Assembly: GCA_944472135.2 (NCBI GenBank)
Contig: OX235262.1
Span: 81,876,903 to 81,940,902, forward strand
Reading direction: 5' to 3'
Source: Trichobilharzia regenti
Taxonomy: Eukaryota > Platyhelminthes > Trematoda > Strigeidida > Schistosomatidae
Length of the DNA stretch: 64,000 bases
Shown here: in pieces, positions 43,340 through 54,170 of the stretch
How the letters are laid out: each line of letters starts with the position of its first letter
Numbering within the stretch: position 1 is the first letter of the stretch
Made by a program: the position numbers and the translations under genes
Notes under the pieces: generated by a model
What the model was told of the DNA's origin: nothing
The model's database searches: none
Seen by the model: the letters and a program-made list of their open reading frames with translations, nothing else

Positions 43340-44696
43340 AGATGAGGCAAATCATGTTCTGACTAAATTGCAACTCTACGCATCGTCATCACAGAACAAA
43401 GCATGGAATGGTAATCAAACATCTACCTCAACTTTATAGACTTCGAGAAGGCCTTCGACAGACAGCGCTGACCGTGAAGTACTTTGGAAATTACTCGAGT
43501 ACTACGGTTTTCCCCCAAATATCCACCAACCTTATTCAACAGCTGGTTGTGTGACAACGATACATGTCAATTGATCCACAACGGAAAACTCAGCGAGGCG
43601 TTTCGAGTAAACACAGGAGTCAGACAAGGGTGCTTATTATCTATCAACAATGATATTCCTAATTGTGGTGGGCTGACTGGATTATGCGTCAGACAGTGGG
43701 AAACGAGAAACGGGACAGGAATATCCTGGACCGACGCGAAGAACCTAGAAGACCTGGATTTCGCGCGTGGATGATTTATGTTTGATGTCACTGTCACAAA
43801 ACCGAAGACTTACAAGCGAAAACCGACAAACTGGTCAAAGAAGCGGCCGGCGAAGACAGGACTCCAGGTGAACATAGACAAGACGGAGGTTATGAAAATA
43901 ACCAGCCAACAACAACAACAACATCAGCAACAACATCCAGCCTCAATCACCATCAATGGGAGGGATTTGAAAGAGGTCACTTCATTCACTTCACTTATCT
44001 AGGGAGCATTGTCTCAAATAAACGCAGTCGGAACGGACGACGATGTCAAATCGAGCGAGATTCGCGAAGGCAAGAACACACACATTCATCAACCTGACTG
44101 AAACCAATCTGGAAATCTTCGTCACTCAGCCAGCATCAATAAACAAAATTCGGTCGGATTTTCAATACAAACGTCAAGTCAGTCAGTTCCTCTATACAGA
44201 TCGGTCAGAAACTTGGCGGGTGGGTCACAAAGAATATTTCCGACAGCCTGTTGCACACCCTTATCAACCAACAACTGTCTTCGCTGGCTCTCTACTGAAG
44301 ATCAGATGGCCGGGCCGGGCCGGACCGGAAAGAATCACCGACAAGAAACTATGACTGGGAACAAACAAAACAAGAACCAATCGCCAACCAACAAATATGC
44401 AGGAGAAAGTGGACAGGAGTGGATTGGACACTCGTGGCTGAGGAGGCCGCTGGGTGACATCACGCGCGCGACAGGCCATTGCTCGAGTGGAATCAGGCCG
44501 AAAGGGAAGCGGTGAGCGGGACGTCAGTGCAAGGGTGACATGGAGGAGATCGTGTGAAGAGGAGTTGAAAGAGTATGGACTAACATGCAAGGATGCAGGT
44601 GAAAGTACAGAAGAAGAAAGAAGACAGAAGCAAGTGGAGACGTGCAGTTGAAGCCTTCGTATGTTCCACTAGGAACCCAAGGGAGCAATAATAATA
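43340..44696 (+). mobile_element. RTE-2 copy, 5'-truncated
   Basis: It covers RT motif A (YLNFIDFEKAFDRQ around 43425-43465, with a frame break), GVRQGC, the active site and the C-terminal region to GGAACCCAAGGGAGCAATAA (44676-44695). It is the plus-strand relative of the 10.2- and 16.6-kb copies, somewhat more diverged from them than they are from each other. Confidence 0.85.
43484..43774 (+). pseudogene. RTE-2 reverse transcriptase fragment
   Basis: A 96-codon frame has NTGVRQGCLLSINNDI (motif B), QWETRNGTGISWTDAKNLED and LDFARG, where FADD is expected. The same FARG reading occurs in the 17.5-kb copy, so the active-site insertion was inherited from a common source, not acquired separately. 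RT activity is not expected. Confidence 0.8.
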
Positions 44697-45935
44697 TTTC
44701 AGATGTCTTGCTTCATGATAACAGTGTGTCCTGATATATTCAGGATATCGCCTTCATAACAAAGTACTTTTCAATCTCTGTATATGTTTTCATTTAAGTT
44801 TTCCTGGATGTAAATGTGTCTTATTCGAAAATGGAGAAAGTGAATTACATTTTACTTGTACCCTAATTAGTATGACGTTATGGTAATATAGCCAATTCTT
44901 AAATGGAGGATCCATTTTTTCAAACCTGTGAATATTTGAGATAGACAGACAGGCAATCTCTTTCACTGTGAAAAAAATATTATAGATACAAGGCATCAGT
45001 GGAAGTTTATAGGTCTTTTAAACTTGTATATGTACAACGTGCTGGGCGTATATCTTGAAGTTTGTGGAAGCTCTAGAGATTAGGAAGTTTAAACCACAGC
45101 TTTTGTATTCACTAAGAAGGAATTCGTCATCATATTAAACAAACCTTCGTAAATTTTGTTGTGATACCAAGACTGATTCACTCAAACCCCTCCTTCTTTT
45201 GGTCTGTTGATCTCCATTGTTATCTTGACCTGCAGTACTACTTTTGAACGTGTCTATTGTGTCTATTCTCTCATTCCCAAACGTTTCATTATTTTTCATT
45301 GAAGTTCTTATAACAAGTACTTGTGTGATCAGATTGTGTTGAAATCTGTAGTGCAAATACACTTTCCAGTCCAGATAAATTACTTACCATTAAAGGGAAT
45401 AAACTATTTTAGAAATACATCCATGGCAAGAACAGCGTTCAGGAAAGAATTGCTGTCGTGATATTACCTTTTGCATGTAAATCTAATATAAGTTTTACAA
45501 TTTTCTATATGAAGTCTGAATACTTATTTGACATTCCATAATTTGGTCACACACACACATATCTGACAGTTTACGTAAGTGGTATGATTAATTCAACATA
45601 ATCTGACGTAAAAATATGAATTGGATTTAATTTTGAAATTCAGACCTTGATTGTTGTCGACTAATGTGAAAAAAATTTTACATTGTACCTGGATAATGCC
45701 CAGTTTAAAATATTTCAGAAATTGTTTGATCCGATTTGTCATTCAATAAAATGTTAAGTCAGGCACATCCAGAATAGGATTTGGATGGAATCATGGCATA
45801 TGAAGCTTTGGTAAGCCATCAAGCTTAGATGTTTGTCTGTTCCAGAATGTTTAATTACTTCTATAATTCAGATTACCCCAGGATATTTTCTCCATTTAAT
45901 CACTATGTTGTCTTAATCCAGTAGCATTCAATTTT
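44697..45935. other. Unassigned AT-rich region
   Basis: Short frames only, with no known family. (CA)n is at about 45550-45559. Confidence 0.4.
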
Positions 45936-46877
45936 TATTTATTATTATTATTCTCATTATTATATCCTTTAATTTCTACAGGAACATAGGGCTTCAGCTG
46001 CACATCTCCAATGCCTTCCCTTTTCTGCCAACTTTTTCACCCCACTCCAAGTCTGCCCACACATGCTTTCATCTCCTCTTCAATTGACCTCCTCCAAGTC
46101 ACCCCACCCTCCCACTGACGAACAACTCGCCGCTTCCCTTTCGGCCTCGTTCCACTCGAGCAATGGCTTGTCTAGTGATGTCACATGATGGTTTCATTTC
46201 TCAGAATATGGCCAGCCAACCCATCTCCATTTCTTACTGCCTATTTGTTTCACAATTGGTTCCTGCTGAGTTGGTTCTCTCATTGCCAGAGATCCCACTA
46301 TGTTGCTGATCTTTTCTGACCGGCCGTCTGATCTTGAGTGGTATTGAGCGAAGACAACTGTTAATGAAGGTTTGTAGTTTGTTTGAAATGCTCTTTATGA
46401 CACGCTGGCCAAGTCTCTGATCCATCCGTATAGTGAGTAGCAGTGACTGACTTCACATTGGAGTTGAAAATCCCGATCTTATTTTTGATATTGAGTGCTG
46501 TTGACCTCCACACAGACTTGAGAGTAATGAAAGCCCGTCTTGCTTTTCCGATTCTAGCTTTGATATCCTCGTCACTTCCGTCGGCCTGTAGTTGAAACGA
46601 TGCTTCCCAGGTGGGTGGGTGGGTAGTTAAAGGAGGTTGTTTCTTTCAGGTTCCTCCCATTTATGCAGGCTGATTGTTGTCTGTTGTTGTTGATGCTGCT
46701 GTTGGTGTTGGTGTTGGCCAGGAATCTTCATCACCTCTGTTTTTTCTATGTTCACCTGAAGGAAGTCCTATCTTTTCTGGATGCTTCTCCCTGTGTCGAC
46801 TTGTTTCTTTTCACTTGCATATCTTCCAGTTTGTGTGAAATCAGACATATATCATCGGCGAAGTCCAGGTCCTCCAA
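45936..46877 (-). mobile_element. RTE-1 copy, 5'-truncated
   Basis: It is the minus-strand counterpart of the 25.2-, 35.3- and 41.1-kb copies, from the ADD box (FADDICLISHKLEDMQ complement near 46850) to the 3' end and TTA repeat (45938-45963). Confidence 0.85.
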
Positions 46878-48466
46878 GCATTAAATAGGTTTGTTCAAAT
46901 CTCCTGCACTACCCGATATTTCAAATTTGATTCGAGGGGAAGGTAAAGGCTATAATTTTTCAGGTTTGTTCTGAAATGCTGGAGACGACTGATAGCTCAA
47001 TTTAATCTTTTTGGTGCTGCAGCATTCTACGAGCTCCGTAGTGGAAGTAGAAAATTTTCATTATCTTTCTAGATAACGTGCATTCAGTACTAGATTTCAC
47101 ACTGAAGTTATATTTGTTCCCACATTGAGTCATAAGAAAAAGGCACAAACAGCGAAGAAAACTGTCCACTTTTCGATGATTCATTTTCATGAGCTGTACA
47201 ATCGTAATTATAATTAACCCAGAAATCTTTAGACCAATCAGATAATGGTAAACGTTGTCCTTGAAAATTGTATTACATAATGTAAGGTGTAAGAAGGGAA
47301 GACTAATTGTAAGTTAGAAAGGAGACAGAAGTTGGCATGTCTTAACAAGTATGAGATAATGACTAATCAATAAGCTAGTGAAGAATGGACAGGAACTAGT
47401 GGAAAGACTATAAAGTGTTTTTGTATAAAACCTGTATGAGAAAGCGATGTTATTAATAAATAGTAGAGTGGTAATAAAATGTGGATGATGGGAATAATAA
47501 TGATAATAAACGTATTCGGAACAATAATAATAATATTTACTCCCCAACCTTATTTTATTTAGCTACTAAATGCTTTCTCTTCATACAGAATTTATACGTA
47601 AAGTAATACTCTGAAGTATATCATGTGATGTAGTGTTGTTATATGTGAAGACGGAAACAATTCTGTACACTTTCATTCCCTCCAAGAAATGCAAAGGGAT
47701 TTGTTGAATGTTAATTAAATATGTACGCGAGTTCATATAGTCGGTCATTTAATATAATTGAGTGATTAAAACAATAAGAAATGCAGAAGAGTTTAAGCAT
47801 TTTGAAGGATGAATATTCTGGTATCCCAATGATTTAATCAGGCCACTAATTGTTAAAGATAGTTATACTCTCATTTAGCCTGAGTTTCCAGTTGGCTTCT
47901 GAATATTTCTTTGTTACTGTGCTTTTTACATATTACGTATCAGTTTCGAAATGGTAACTAAAACCAATAATGCTACTCCTAAACTTCTCCAACTGACGTC
48001 TCAAAAATAACATTAAACATCATGTTTGAATGAAATGATTGAATATTTAAACCTGTCACTTTAAATAAACATTGTTTTAATGCAGGCACATTCAATTACT
48101 GAAAGGATTTAAAGTGAATACATGCTTTCACTACACCCGTTACTTCTGTCCCAGTCAATAAGCAATATTGTACATGCTTCTAGTAGAGAAACTTTTATTG
48201 AGATTATTTATTGTAATGATGAACATGAATTCTCCGAAGAAGGCCGTGCTAGTGGGTCCCAACTCTTAGCAGAAATAGTGAGAACTTAGTTAGTAGAATT
48301 AGATCAAATAGAGGTTCGTTCTGAGTTACTTATTAATGTACAGAACACTTTGTATTTCGTATGAATTATTATCCTCAGAATGGAAACGTTTCAGTTCTAT
48401 GAAATAATTGATGACATAATGTACACTGCTTCTAATTAATAAATTGAAACATATTTGATTGCATGG
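46878..48466. other. Unassigned AT-rich region
   Basis: It holds short frames and an ATA/AAT-rich stretch at 47494-47534. No family match or gene was recognised. Confidence 0.4.
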
Positions 48467-48640
48467 AGGATTTCAGCATGAGCTGACATCAGTTAGATGA
48501 CCACTGGAAAACCTGGGAGTACTGAACAGCTGTTTCGTCCTGGTTTGGGACTCTTCAGCGGTACGAACCCACCACCACAGTTTGAACCCAGGACCTTCTG
48601 GTTACAAGGGGAGCTCGTAGAACATTGAGCCGCTGGGACC
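48467..48640 (-). mobile_element. Ribozyme SINE (copy g)
   Basis: The minus strand carries a tRNA-like head (A-box complement near 48624-48632, B-box complement around 48581-48591), a hammerhead with intact core (48519-48564) and the tail (GATTTCAGCATGAGCTGA complement). It abuts a plus-strand tail at 48641. Confidence 0.8.
48519..48564 (-). ncRNA. Hammerhead ribozyme, SINE copy g
   Basis: On the minus strand stem I is GTACCG with CAGTAC (five of six), the core is CTGAAGA, stem II GTCC/GGAC is perfect, GAAA is present, stem III ACAGCTGT is a four-pair palindrome, and the cleavage triplet is GTT. All invariant bases are kept. GUU is a permitted but usually slower NUH triplet than GUC. Confidence 0.7.
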
Positions 48641-49130
48641 AGTGGTTCTGTAACTGATGTCAGCTCATGATGAAATCCTCCATGCAATCAAACAAAAAAG
48701 TCCCTACAAAACCAATACCTGAAAATTAATCTGATGCTCACTAGTGACTGGCCCTATTCAGGCAGTTAACCTGGGGTTCTAGTGGGAAGCCATGAGCAGT
48801 TGGGTACAGCAGGTTGAAGATGAGGCAGTAATTCATCGAAGAACACATTGCGAAATTTTCGCGATATGTCGTGAATTGGCAGAAGTTAGAATTCAAGGAC
48901 CGTTGGATCGGGTCTCCGTGCCTCAATGGTCAACGAGCTCGTCTTGTAACCAGTAGGTCCTGGGTTCGAACCCTGGCGGTGGGTTCGTACCGCTGAAGAG
49001 TCCCAAACCAGGACGAAACAGCTGTCCAGTGCTCCCAGGTTTTCCAGTGGTTCTCTAACTGATGTCAGCTCATGCTGAAATCCTCCATGCAATCAAACAA
49101 AATCCCTACAAAACCAATACCTGAAATATA
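48641..49130 (+). mobile_element. Tandem ribozyme SINE array, 405-bp period
   Basis: A truncated first unit supplies only its tail (48641-48715: GTGGTTCTGTAACTGATG to AAACCAATACCTGAAA). A full unit follows: upstream module (48720-48890), tRNA-like head (A box TGCCTCAATGG 48919-48929, B box GGTTCGAACCC 48963-48973), hammerhead (48987-49032) and the same tail (49047-49125). Equivalent tail positions are 405 bp apart. Confidence 0.8.
48987..49032 (+). ncRNA. Hammerhead ribozyme, SINE copy h (best core)
   Basis: Stem I is GTACCG with CAGTGC (five of six including one G-U). The core CTGAAGA is at 48993-48999, stem II GTCC/GGAC is perfect with a seven-base loop, GAAA is at 49015-49018, stem III is the palindrome ACAGCTGT and the cleavage triplet is GTC. 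The palindromic stem III has no hairpin loop, as in Smα, where dimer pairing aids folding. Confidence 0.75.
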
Positions 49131-49689
49131 TTTATAACAAAATAGACGTTCAGGTTTTGTAAACAACTCATGGATTGATGCAGGTGACGTTACTAAATCA
49201 TACTGCGGATTTCGTCGAAACAACACATATCTCATACTGAAAATGTACAAATTTTCGAGAAAACCTTCACTAAAGTGAATACATTCAGTGTATTTATTTG
49301 ACGGTAGCTATTGAATACAAGAAGAAGGCAGAAACCATTAAGTGATATGCAAATGAAATATGATTTGGGCAAAGAAACATTTACTTTACAATGGGTTTAC
49401 TGTAGTCTGTATAGCAATTTTTATTACAGTACATAGTTTACAAATCTAGGAGTGATAAGTTTGTTAACAATAATTAGTGAATATTAACATTTCGAGAGTG
49501 TGAGAATTAGCCAGTTAGAGGGTAGAAGTATCCGTAAAGAACTAAACAAGTAGTGACGTGATCCATAAATTTTGAAAAATTAAGAGGAATGATTACGTAA
49601 GAACAATTAAAGATGGAGCAGGTAGAATAATAAGATAGTTAAGGCATATGGCTTAGGGAAAGGAGGAAACAGTCGATTTTACATTCATG
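49131..49689. other. Spacer, nothing recognised
   Basis: AT-rich with no known family. Confidence 0.4.
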
Positions 49690-50015
49690 CAATGTTGGTC
49701 AAGATAAGGTAAACGATTCTACCAATTTCTTTTGGACACATAAGTTCAGCTTCTTCAGGTGGATTCCAATGTGTGGTGTAGAAGGCGAACTCGCAAATCC
49801 AAATTACGATTAATGAGGATACGACAGATAACTTTAAATCTTTCGTTTATTTCAGCTTTATGATCCTTGTCTACTAGGTGTAGAAAACAGAGCCACATAT
49901 CGGCTTGGCTTGTCCTTTGTTTAACTATGCAGAGTGATGTTCTGAAATCCGAGTACGAACTCGCCATATTGTAAGCCCAATGTAACTAGCTCCACAACAG
50001 CAGTCAAACACCGCA
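49690..50015 (-). mobile_element. PLE YIG half and tail remnant (PLE-B-like)
   Basis: The minus strand encodes FDCCCGASYIGLTIWRVRTR, ISEHHSA, a stop, LNKGQAKPICGS, then FKVICRILINRNLDLRVRLL. The order matches PLE-B at 33.1 kb. No RT is attached and stops interrupt it. Confidence 0.7.
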
Positions 50016-50199
50016 GATGCACTAACCAGTTTATCTTTATTCATAGGACATAAAATTAGTTCATTTGGGGGGCTCACTAATGATATCACCTTGAAACTAC
50101 GATTTCAAGAACAAGGGGTTCTTAGGAGCTGTCGGTATACTAAACTATCTTGGCGATCATTTTTTTTATCAAAGAACTTATCTGGTTAACCAGTTTCGC
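50016..50199. other. Spacer
   Basis: Nothing recognised. Confidence 0.35.
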
Positions 50200-50445
50200 T
50201 TCCTAGTGGCAGACTCCACGAAGAAGTGGGACTTGATTTTCTGTTCATTTCTTCTTTGATTTCCAAGTGGAAGATAGAGCCAAAAGCCTGGGCTTTGAAG
50301 TTTGCTCAGGAGTGGTGCTGTATTACGAGATGCGGTTTCTACTCTCACACCCACCTTTCAATCTCTTCTGGTCTTACTACCGGCTAAGAGTGTTCTGGAA
50401 GTAAGTCGACCAGGGATCGAAGCCTAGACCACCCTCCCCCCCCAC
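50200..50445 (-). mobile_element. tRNA-Gly-like SINE, truncated head
   Basis: The minus strand retains GGCTTCGATCCCTGGTCGAC (B-box region, 50402-50421) and the body (GAAAGGTGGGTGTGAGAGTA, ATCTCGTAATACAGCACCAC) of the 3.96-kb SINE. The A-box half is replaced by a C-run and (CA)n at 50431-50452. Confidence 0.55.
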
Positions 50446-51049
50446 ACACACAATTTCATTATAAACGTGTATTTGGTTTGTAGGATTTTAATGGCATCGA
50501 CTTGTGAAGGCACATCTTTATTCCATATAGCACTACAGAGTTTTATTGAGAACCAATCACATAGTGGCAATCTACGATATTTTCAGTTGGAAAACGTGTC
50601 CTGAGATGGAAATAAACTATTAAATATCCTATCATGAAACTTGTCTTAACAGTGATTTCAGGTGGGGTATCCACATACTACTATTTTATCTCAATACCTG
50701 AAGATCCTGGTCCACTTCAAGAACTGTGAAGTCGACTGGCTTGTAGCAAACTTCACCCTAGCTTCGCACTTAAACTATTCGGTTCAACACAACAAAGCCG
50801 AAATGGTATTCTAGAAAACTACATATCACAAATCTAATAATCTGTATGAAACCAATCAGTGAGGTCCCGAAGTCAGTGACAAAATAATCGTTCAACGGAT
50901 ATACAGTTTCCAAAAGTATCGAAAAGACTATTTCTAATGTGAATCAAAATATTTCACTAGTCCACACACCTCAATTGTAAGCAAGCTTTAAGGTAACATC
51001 AACTAACTGTTGGGATGTGGTTAATATGAACAAAAAGACAAATGTGTTC
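50446..51049. other. Spacer, nothing recognised
   Basis: AT-rich with no known family. Confidence 0.4.
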
Positions 51050-51250
51050 CCTTTTGTGTTGGTGGTTCAGCGGGAAAACATCCGCCGACCACGCAAGTAA
51101 GTGGTACGGGTTTCAATTACTATTTGACGAACTCTTAAACCTCTCTTGACAGGAAGTAAGAACGGTATAGAGGGAGGATTAGGTGCCATACTAGCAACCC
51201 TACTCCGTAAAAGAAAGAAAAAACCCACTACTACTGACACTTCAGAGCTG
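51050..51250 (+). mobile_element. tRNA-Gly-like SINE
   Basis: The head GTTGGTGGTTCAGCGGGAAA (A-box region, 51058-51077) and B-box-like ACGGGTTTCAATTAC (51107-51121) are followed by the body AGGTGCCATACTAGCAACCC (51180-51199) and TCCGTAAAAGA. It is homologous to 3957-4164 in the opposite orientation. The B box is mutated. Confidence 0.6.
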
Positions 51251-51416
51251 AAGTTCTCTGTCTCATATGTATCCACATATATATATTTATGTGTGTGTGC
51301 ATGTTGGTCTCTCTTTCTGTTTGCTCGCTTAGTCTGTGACCATTTCACTTGTGTGAACTTGTCTCCTTTAATAATGTATATTCTCCTTATATTATATTAT
51401 ATATAATATGAGTGTT

Positions 51417-51790
51417 TGTTGACAGTCCGTTTCTTGGTGACATATATCCATATATGGTTGTTGACATGTCTGCTATATTCGCTATGTATATTTGGATCGA
51501 CACTCCATTATAATTAACCATTCATGTTAAGACTGTCTAATGATTTGTTCCCACGCCTTGTCTGGAACATTCATATATATTTCGCATTCACAATCTTGTG
51601 ACTTTACTTTACTTACTTATCACTTTGGTGTGAGACCATTTATTTTCGTCTCCTTGTGTTTGGACAATAGAAGTATCATCGCAAACCTAGTGGTCTTGTG
51701 ATTTCCGCCTTCTCGCGTCAGGACTATTAGTTTCTCGACCAGTCCATAACAATAATTTAGCGACGAGTACATAACAATTTGGCGACGGGG
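51417..51790 (+). mobile_element. LTR-2 with primer-binding-site-like sequence
   Basis: The LTR spans about 51417 (TGTTGACAGTCC) to 51776 (GTACATAACA), followed by TTTGGCGACGGGGAAAACT, a gypsy-type priming region. No internal coding follows, so it is an LTR plus leader remnant. It is homologous to 461-823 on the other strand. The 5' edge is approximate. Confidence 0.6.
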
Positions 51791-52669
51791 AAAACTAGTA
51801 CATAACACTGTCTTACTTAAAACACAGAGGAATCTAAAAATTACCTCCTCCAAAACGTCTTTAAGGCGCATTTTAAGTGTATCTGTAATGCATATTCCAG
51901 CGTCAGAGCAACGTGTGACAGAATTAGGCAACATATCTACATAAAGTTCACTAATAAATTTTACATAACTGAAGTGTTAAAAGATTACCGTCCTGAAGAA
52001 AACTGGAAGATTAATTACAGTAAAGTGGATCATTTCTTCATCAAATTGGTCTGTTGAAGCAAACTGAAATCCTCATAATAAAGGCTAAAAGTAAAATATT
52101 TCATTGATTCATGAGAAATTTATATCGTTACATCATTAGAGATATCCGTCAATGAATTATGATATTGCGACTTATTTGAATTATGTCAAATTTTTGAAAA
52201 GTCTGTTACCTGCATAAAGTATGTGGGCCTGTGCAACTCATATACCAGTACTAGGGAGGAGAGGGATATATTGCAGATGTTCCAGATGGCTTCACAAAGT
52301 GTGGTAAGCATAGAAACAAAGTTAACAGTTTACACAATTAAATTTAAACCCGTTCCAAATTGTTTTCACTTTGTTTGTAGGAATATTTGTGAATGAGTGG
52401 AGCGTGACGCATAGAATTTAGTATAAATTCACTGTCATTAGTGACAAGATCAGGGCTTAAAGTTAATCAGATATGAATTATTTTAATGTCGCATTAGTGT
52501 GAGACGTTAAGATTGTTGGACAACTGCAAAATCACAAGATTTTGGAATAAAGATCTATAATCAATTCAAAATAAAGGTCTTGCTCTAGTTTGCGACTTTT
52601 TACAGGTGTGCACCCACAACCCCCTCCCTCTAGTGATGCAACTCAGTGCTCCTGTGTTTCCAATGACTG
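51791..52669. other. Spacer, nothing recognised
   Basis: Frame 51620-51934 (minus) spans the LTR edge and is not a credible gene. No other element was seen. Confidence 0.4.
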
Positions 52670-52721
52670 GATGGAGGATTTCATCATGAGCTGACATCAG
52701 TTAGAGAACCACTGGAAAACC

Positions 52722-52767
52722 TGGAAGTATTGGACAACTGTTTCGTCCTAGTTTGGGACTCTTCAGT
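52722..52767 (-). ncRNA. Hammerhead ribozyme, minus copy of inverted pair
   Basis: The core CTGAAGA, perfect stem II GTCC/GGAC, GAAA, stem III ACAGTTGT (with a G-U pair) and GTC triplet are all present. Stem I GTACTA/CAATAC has two mismatches, so folding is weaker than in copies g and h. Confidence 0.55.
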
Positions 52768-52829
52768 AGTACGCAGCACGCTCGCCTTGTAACCTGAAGG
52801 TCGTGGGTTCGAATCCTGGTAGTGGGTGC

Positions 52830-52886
52830 GTACTGATGAAGAGTCCCAAACTAGGACGAAACAGCTGTCCAGTACTCCCAGGTTTT
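52830..52886 (+). ncRNA. Hammerhead ribozyme, plus copy, core C3 changed
   Basis: Stem I GTACTG/CAGTAC is perfect over six pairs, as are stem II and stem III (ACAGCTGT), and the triplet is GTC. The core position that must be C reads A (ATGAAGA). A shifted register gives CTGATGA with three extra bases before stem II. Either way activity should be low. Confidence 0.5.
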
Positions 52887-53039
52887 CCAGTGCTTCTCTA
52901 ACTTGTGCTTGTGTGCTCAGCACATTATGAAATCCTCGATGCAATTAACTCACATATTGTTAGATATTTTTAATGCTAAAAAACAAGCCGCCAGTTGCAG
53001 GTGGTTGTATTCCAAGCATAAATATTTAATTTCCAGGGT

Positions 53040-53405
53040 TCCAAGTTGGACATGTGGCTTCAACAGCACATCTTCATTTCATCCTGCCGTCTGCACTCTT
53101 TTTCAGCTGCTTTCATGATTGCCTACCTCTCATCTCCTCCACGTCACCCTCGGACATACCACCAACTCGTCACTTCCCATTCTGATTCAACTCTGAAGAC
53201 TGATGTGAGGTGTTATTTAACGATTTCCTCAGTTTTCTCCCTCAGTCAACTTCCACTCTCTTCTGCGAATTCGTCGGGCTATTGGTTCTTAGTGAGTTGG
53301 TTCCCCCCTGTTCGTTATAGCTTATTTTTCTGGTTCGTCATCTGATTTTCAATATCGAGCAAAGGTAGCTGTTGCTGGTTGTTGGAAATGATTTTCGCGA
53401 CGTCA
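53040..53405 (-). mobile_element. RTE-3-like fragment
   Basis: The complement of the RTE C-terminal region includes CATCTCCTCCACGTCACCCT (53138-53157 vicinity), matching the TGGAGGAGAT block, and a degenerate ISN..block near 53390. Both the 3' end repeat and RT are missing. Confidence 0.5.
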
Positions 53406-54079
53406 GTATTCTTAAGTTGCTGTAAACTACTAAACCATAAGCATTTGTGATGAATATTTTTACAAGTGACCCCTTTTTTCAGTTATTCTCATAACATCAG
53501 GAACGCATATGTGCATACTTTAGATGAAATAATAATCAAGAGAACACTGTCACCACCCGAATGTACTCAAAAAATTATTCTGTGGTTCAGTGTTCAAAAT
53601 TTCAGCACTGAATGATCCTCATCTATTAAGAAGCTCATTATATTTTTTTCTCTAAAAATAAAATGTCGACACGGTCCATATATAGAAAGATTGTTAAAAG
53701 ACAGAGTACAAAGAATATGCTAATAAGCCAAAGCAAAATTCATCGAATTTTAAGACAGGTAGCGTTTAATGGTACAGTCAATCTTCAAATCACTACTGAA
53801 TGCATATTAGCTTATATGCAGTACAGAAGTTATTTAGTGAATAATAAGTAAAGTGAAGCTAGAAGCCATAGTATTCATTGAGTTGTATGGATTATTTCAA
53901 AAGTGTAATTATCACTAAGATTGCTGATCCAAGCATTCATACTAATGGATTTTCATTCACTACATACATATATTTCTCAAACTTGTTTACGTTGAATTTT
54001 TAGGGAACGCCCCAGAATTTAAAGTGATCAATTACGGAGGAACAGCTGGGATACTTAGAAAAAGGATCTATTGATAAAC
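53406..54079. other. Spacer, nothing recognised
   Basis: A 62-codon frame at 53663-53851 (basic, starts MSTRSIYRKIVKRQSTKN) has no recognised homology. Confidence 0.35.
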
Positions 54080-54170
54080 ACGGTGTTATTTCGTGAAATT
54101 CAGAATATACATTTCGTTCTGTTCGGGACTCGTCAATCGGATGTACCTGCATTCCTTGTGAATGATAGTA
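54080..54170 (-). mobile_element. Smα-type hammerhead SINE fragment
   Basis: The minus strand reads GGTACATCC then TTGACGAGTCCC, GAACGAAATG and TCTGAATTTCAC. The core is UUGACGA (C3 to U) and stem II is imperfect, so it is inactive. The tRNA-like part is not visible. Confidence 0.6.

Larger units (their letters stand above)
52670..52945. mobile_element. Inverted pair of ribozyme SINEs
   Basis: A minus-strand piece (52670-52768) has only hammerhead and tail. It joins head-to-head a plus-strand copy (52769-52945) with a partial tRNA head (GGTTCGAATCC 52807-52817), hammerhead and tail. The minus hammerhead keeps CTGAAGA, GTCC/GGAC and GAAA. The plus one has perfect stem I GTACTG/CAGTAC but reads ATGAAGA (C3 to A). 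Confidence 0.7.

Noticed and set aside
48467..49130. CRISPR-like array
   Set aside because: Only two to three repeat units of hundreds of bases, with SINE structure and an eukaryotic context.
51067..51406. Overlapping frames on both strands at 51.1-51.4 kb as genes
   Set aside because: They run across the tRNA-Gly-like SINE and into simple AT repeats, without domain signals.
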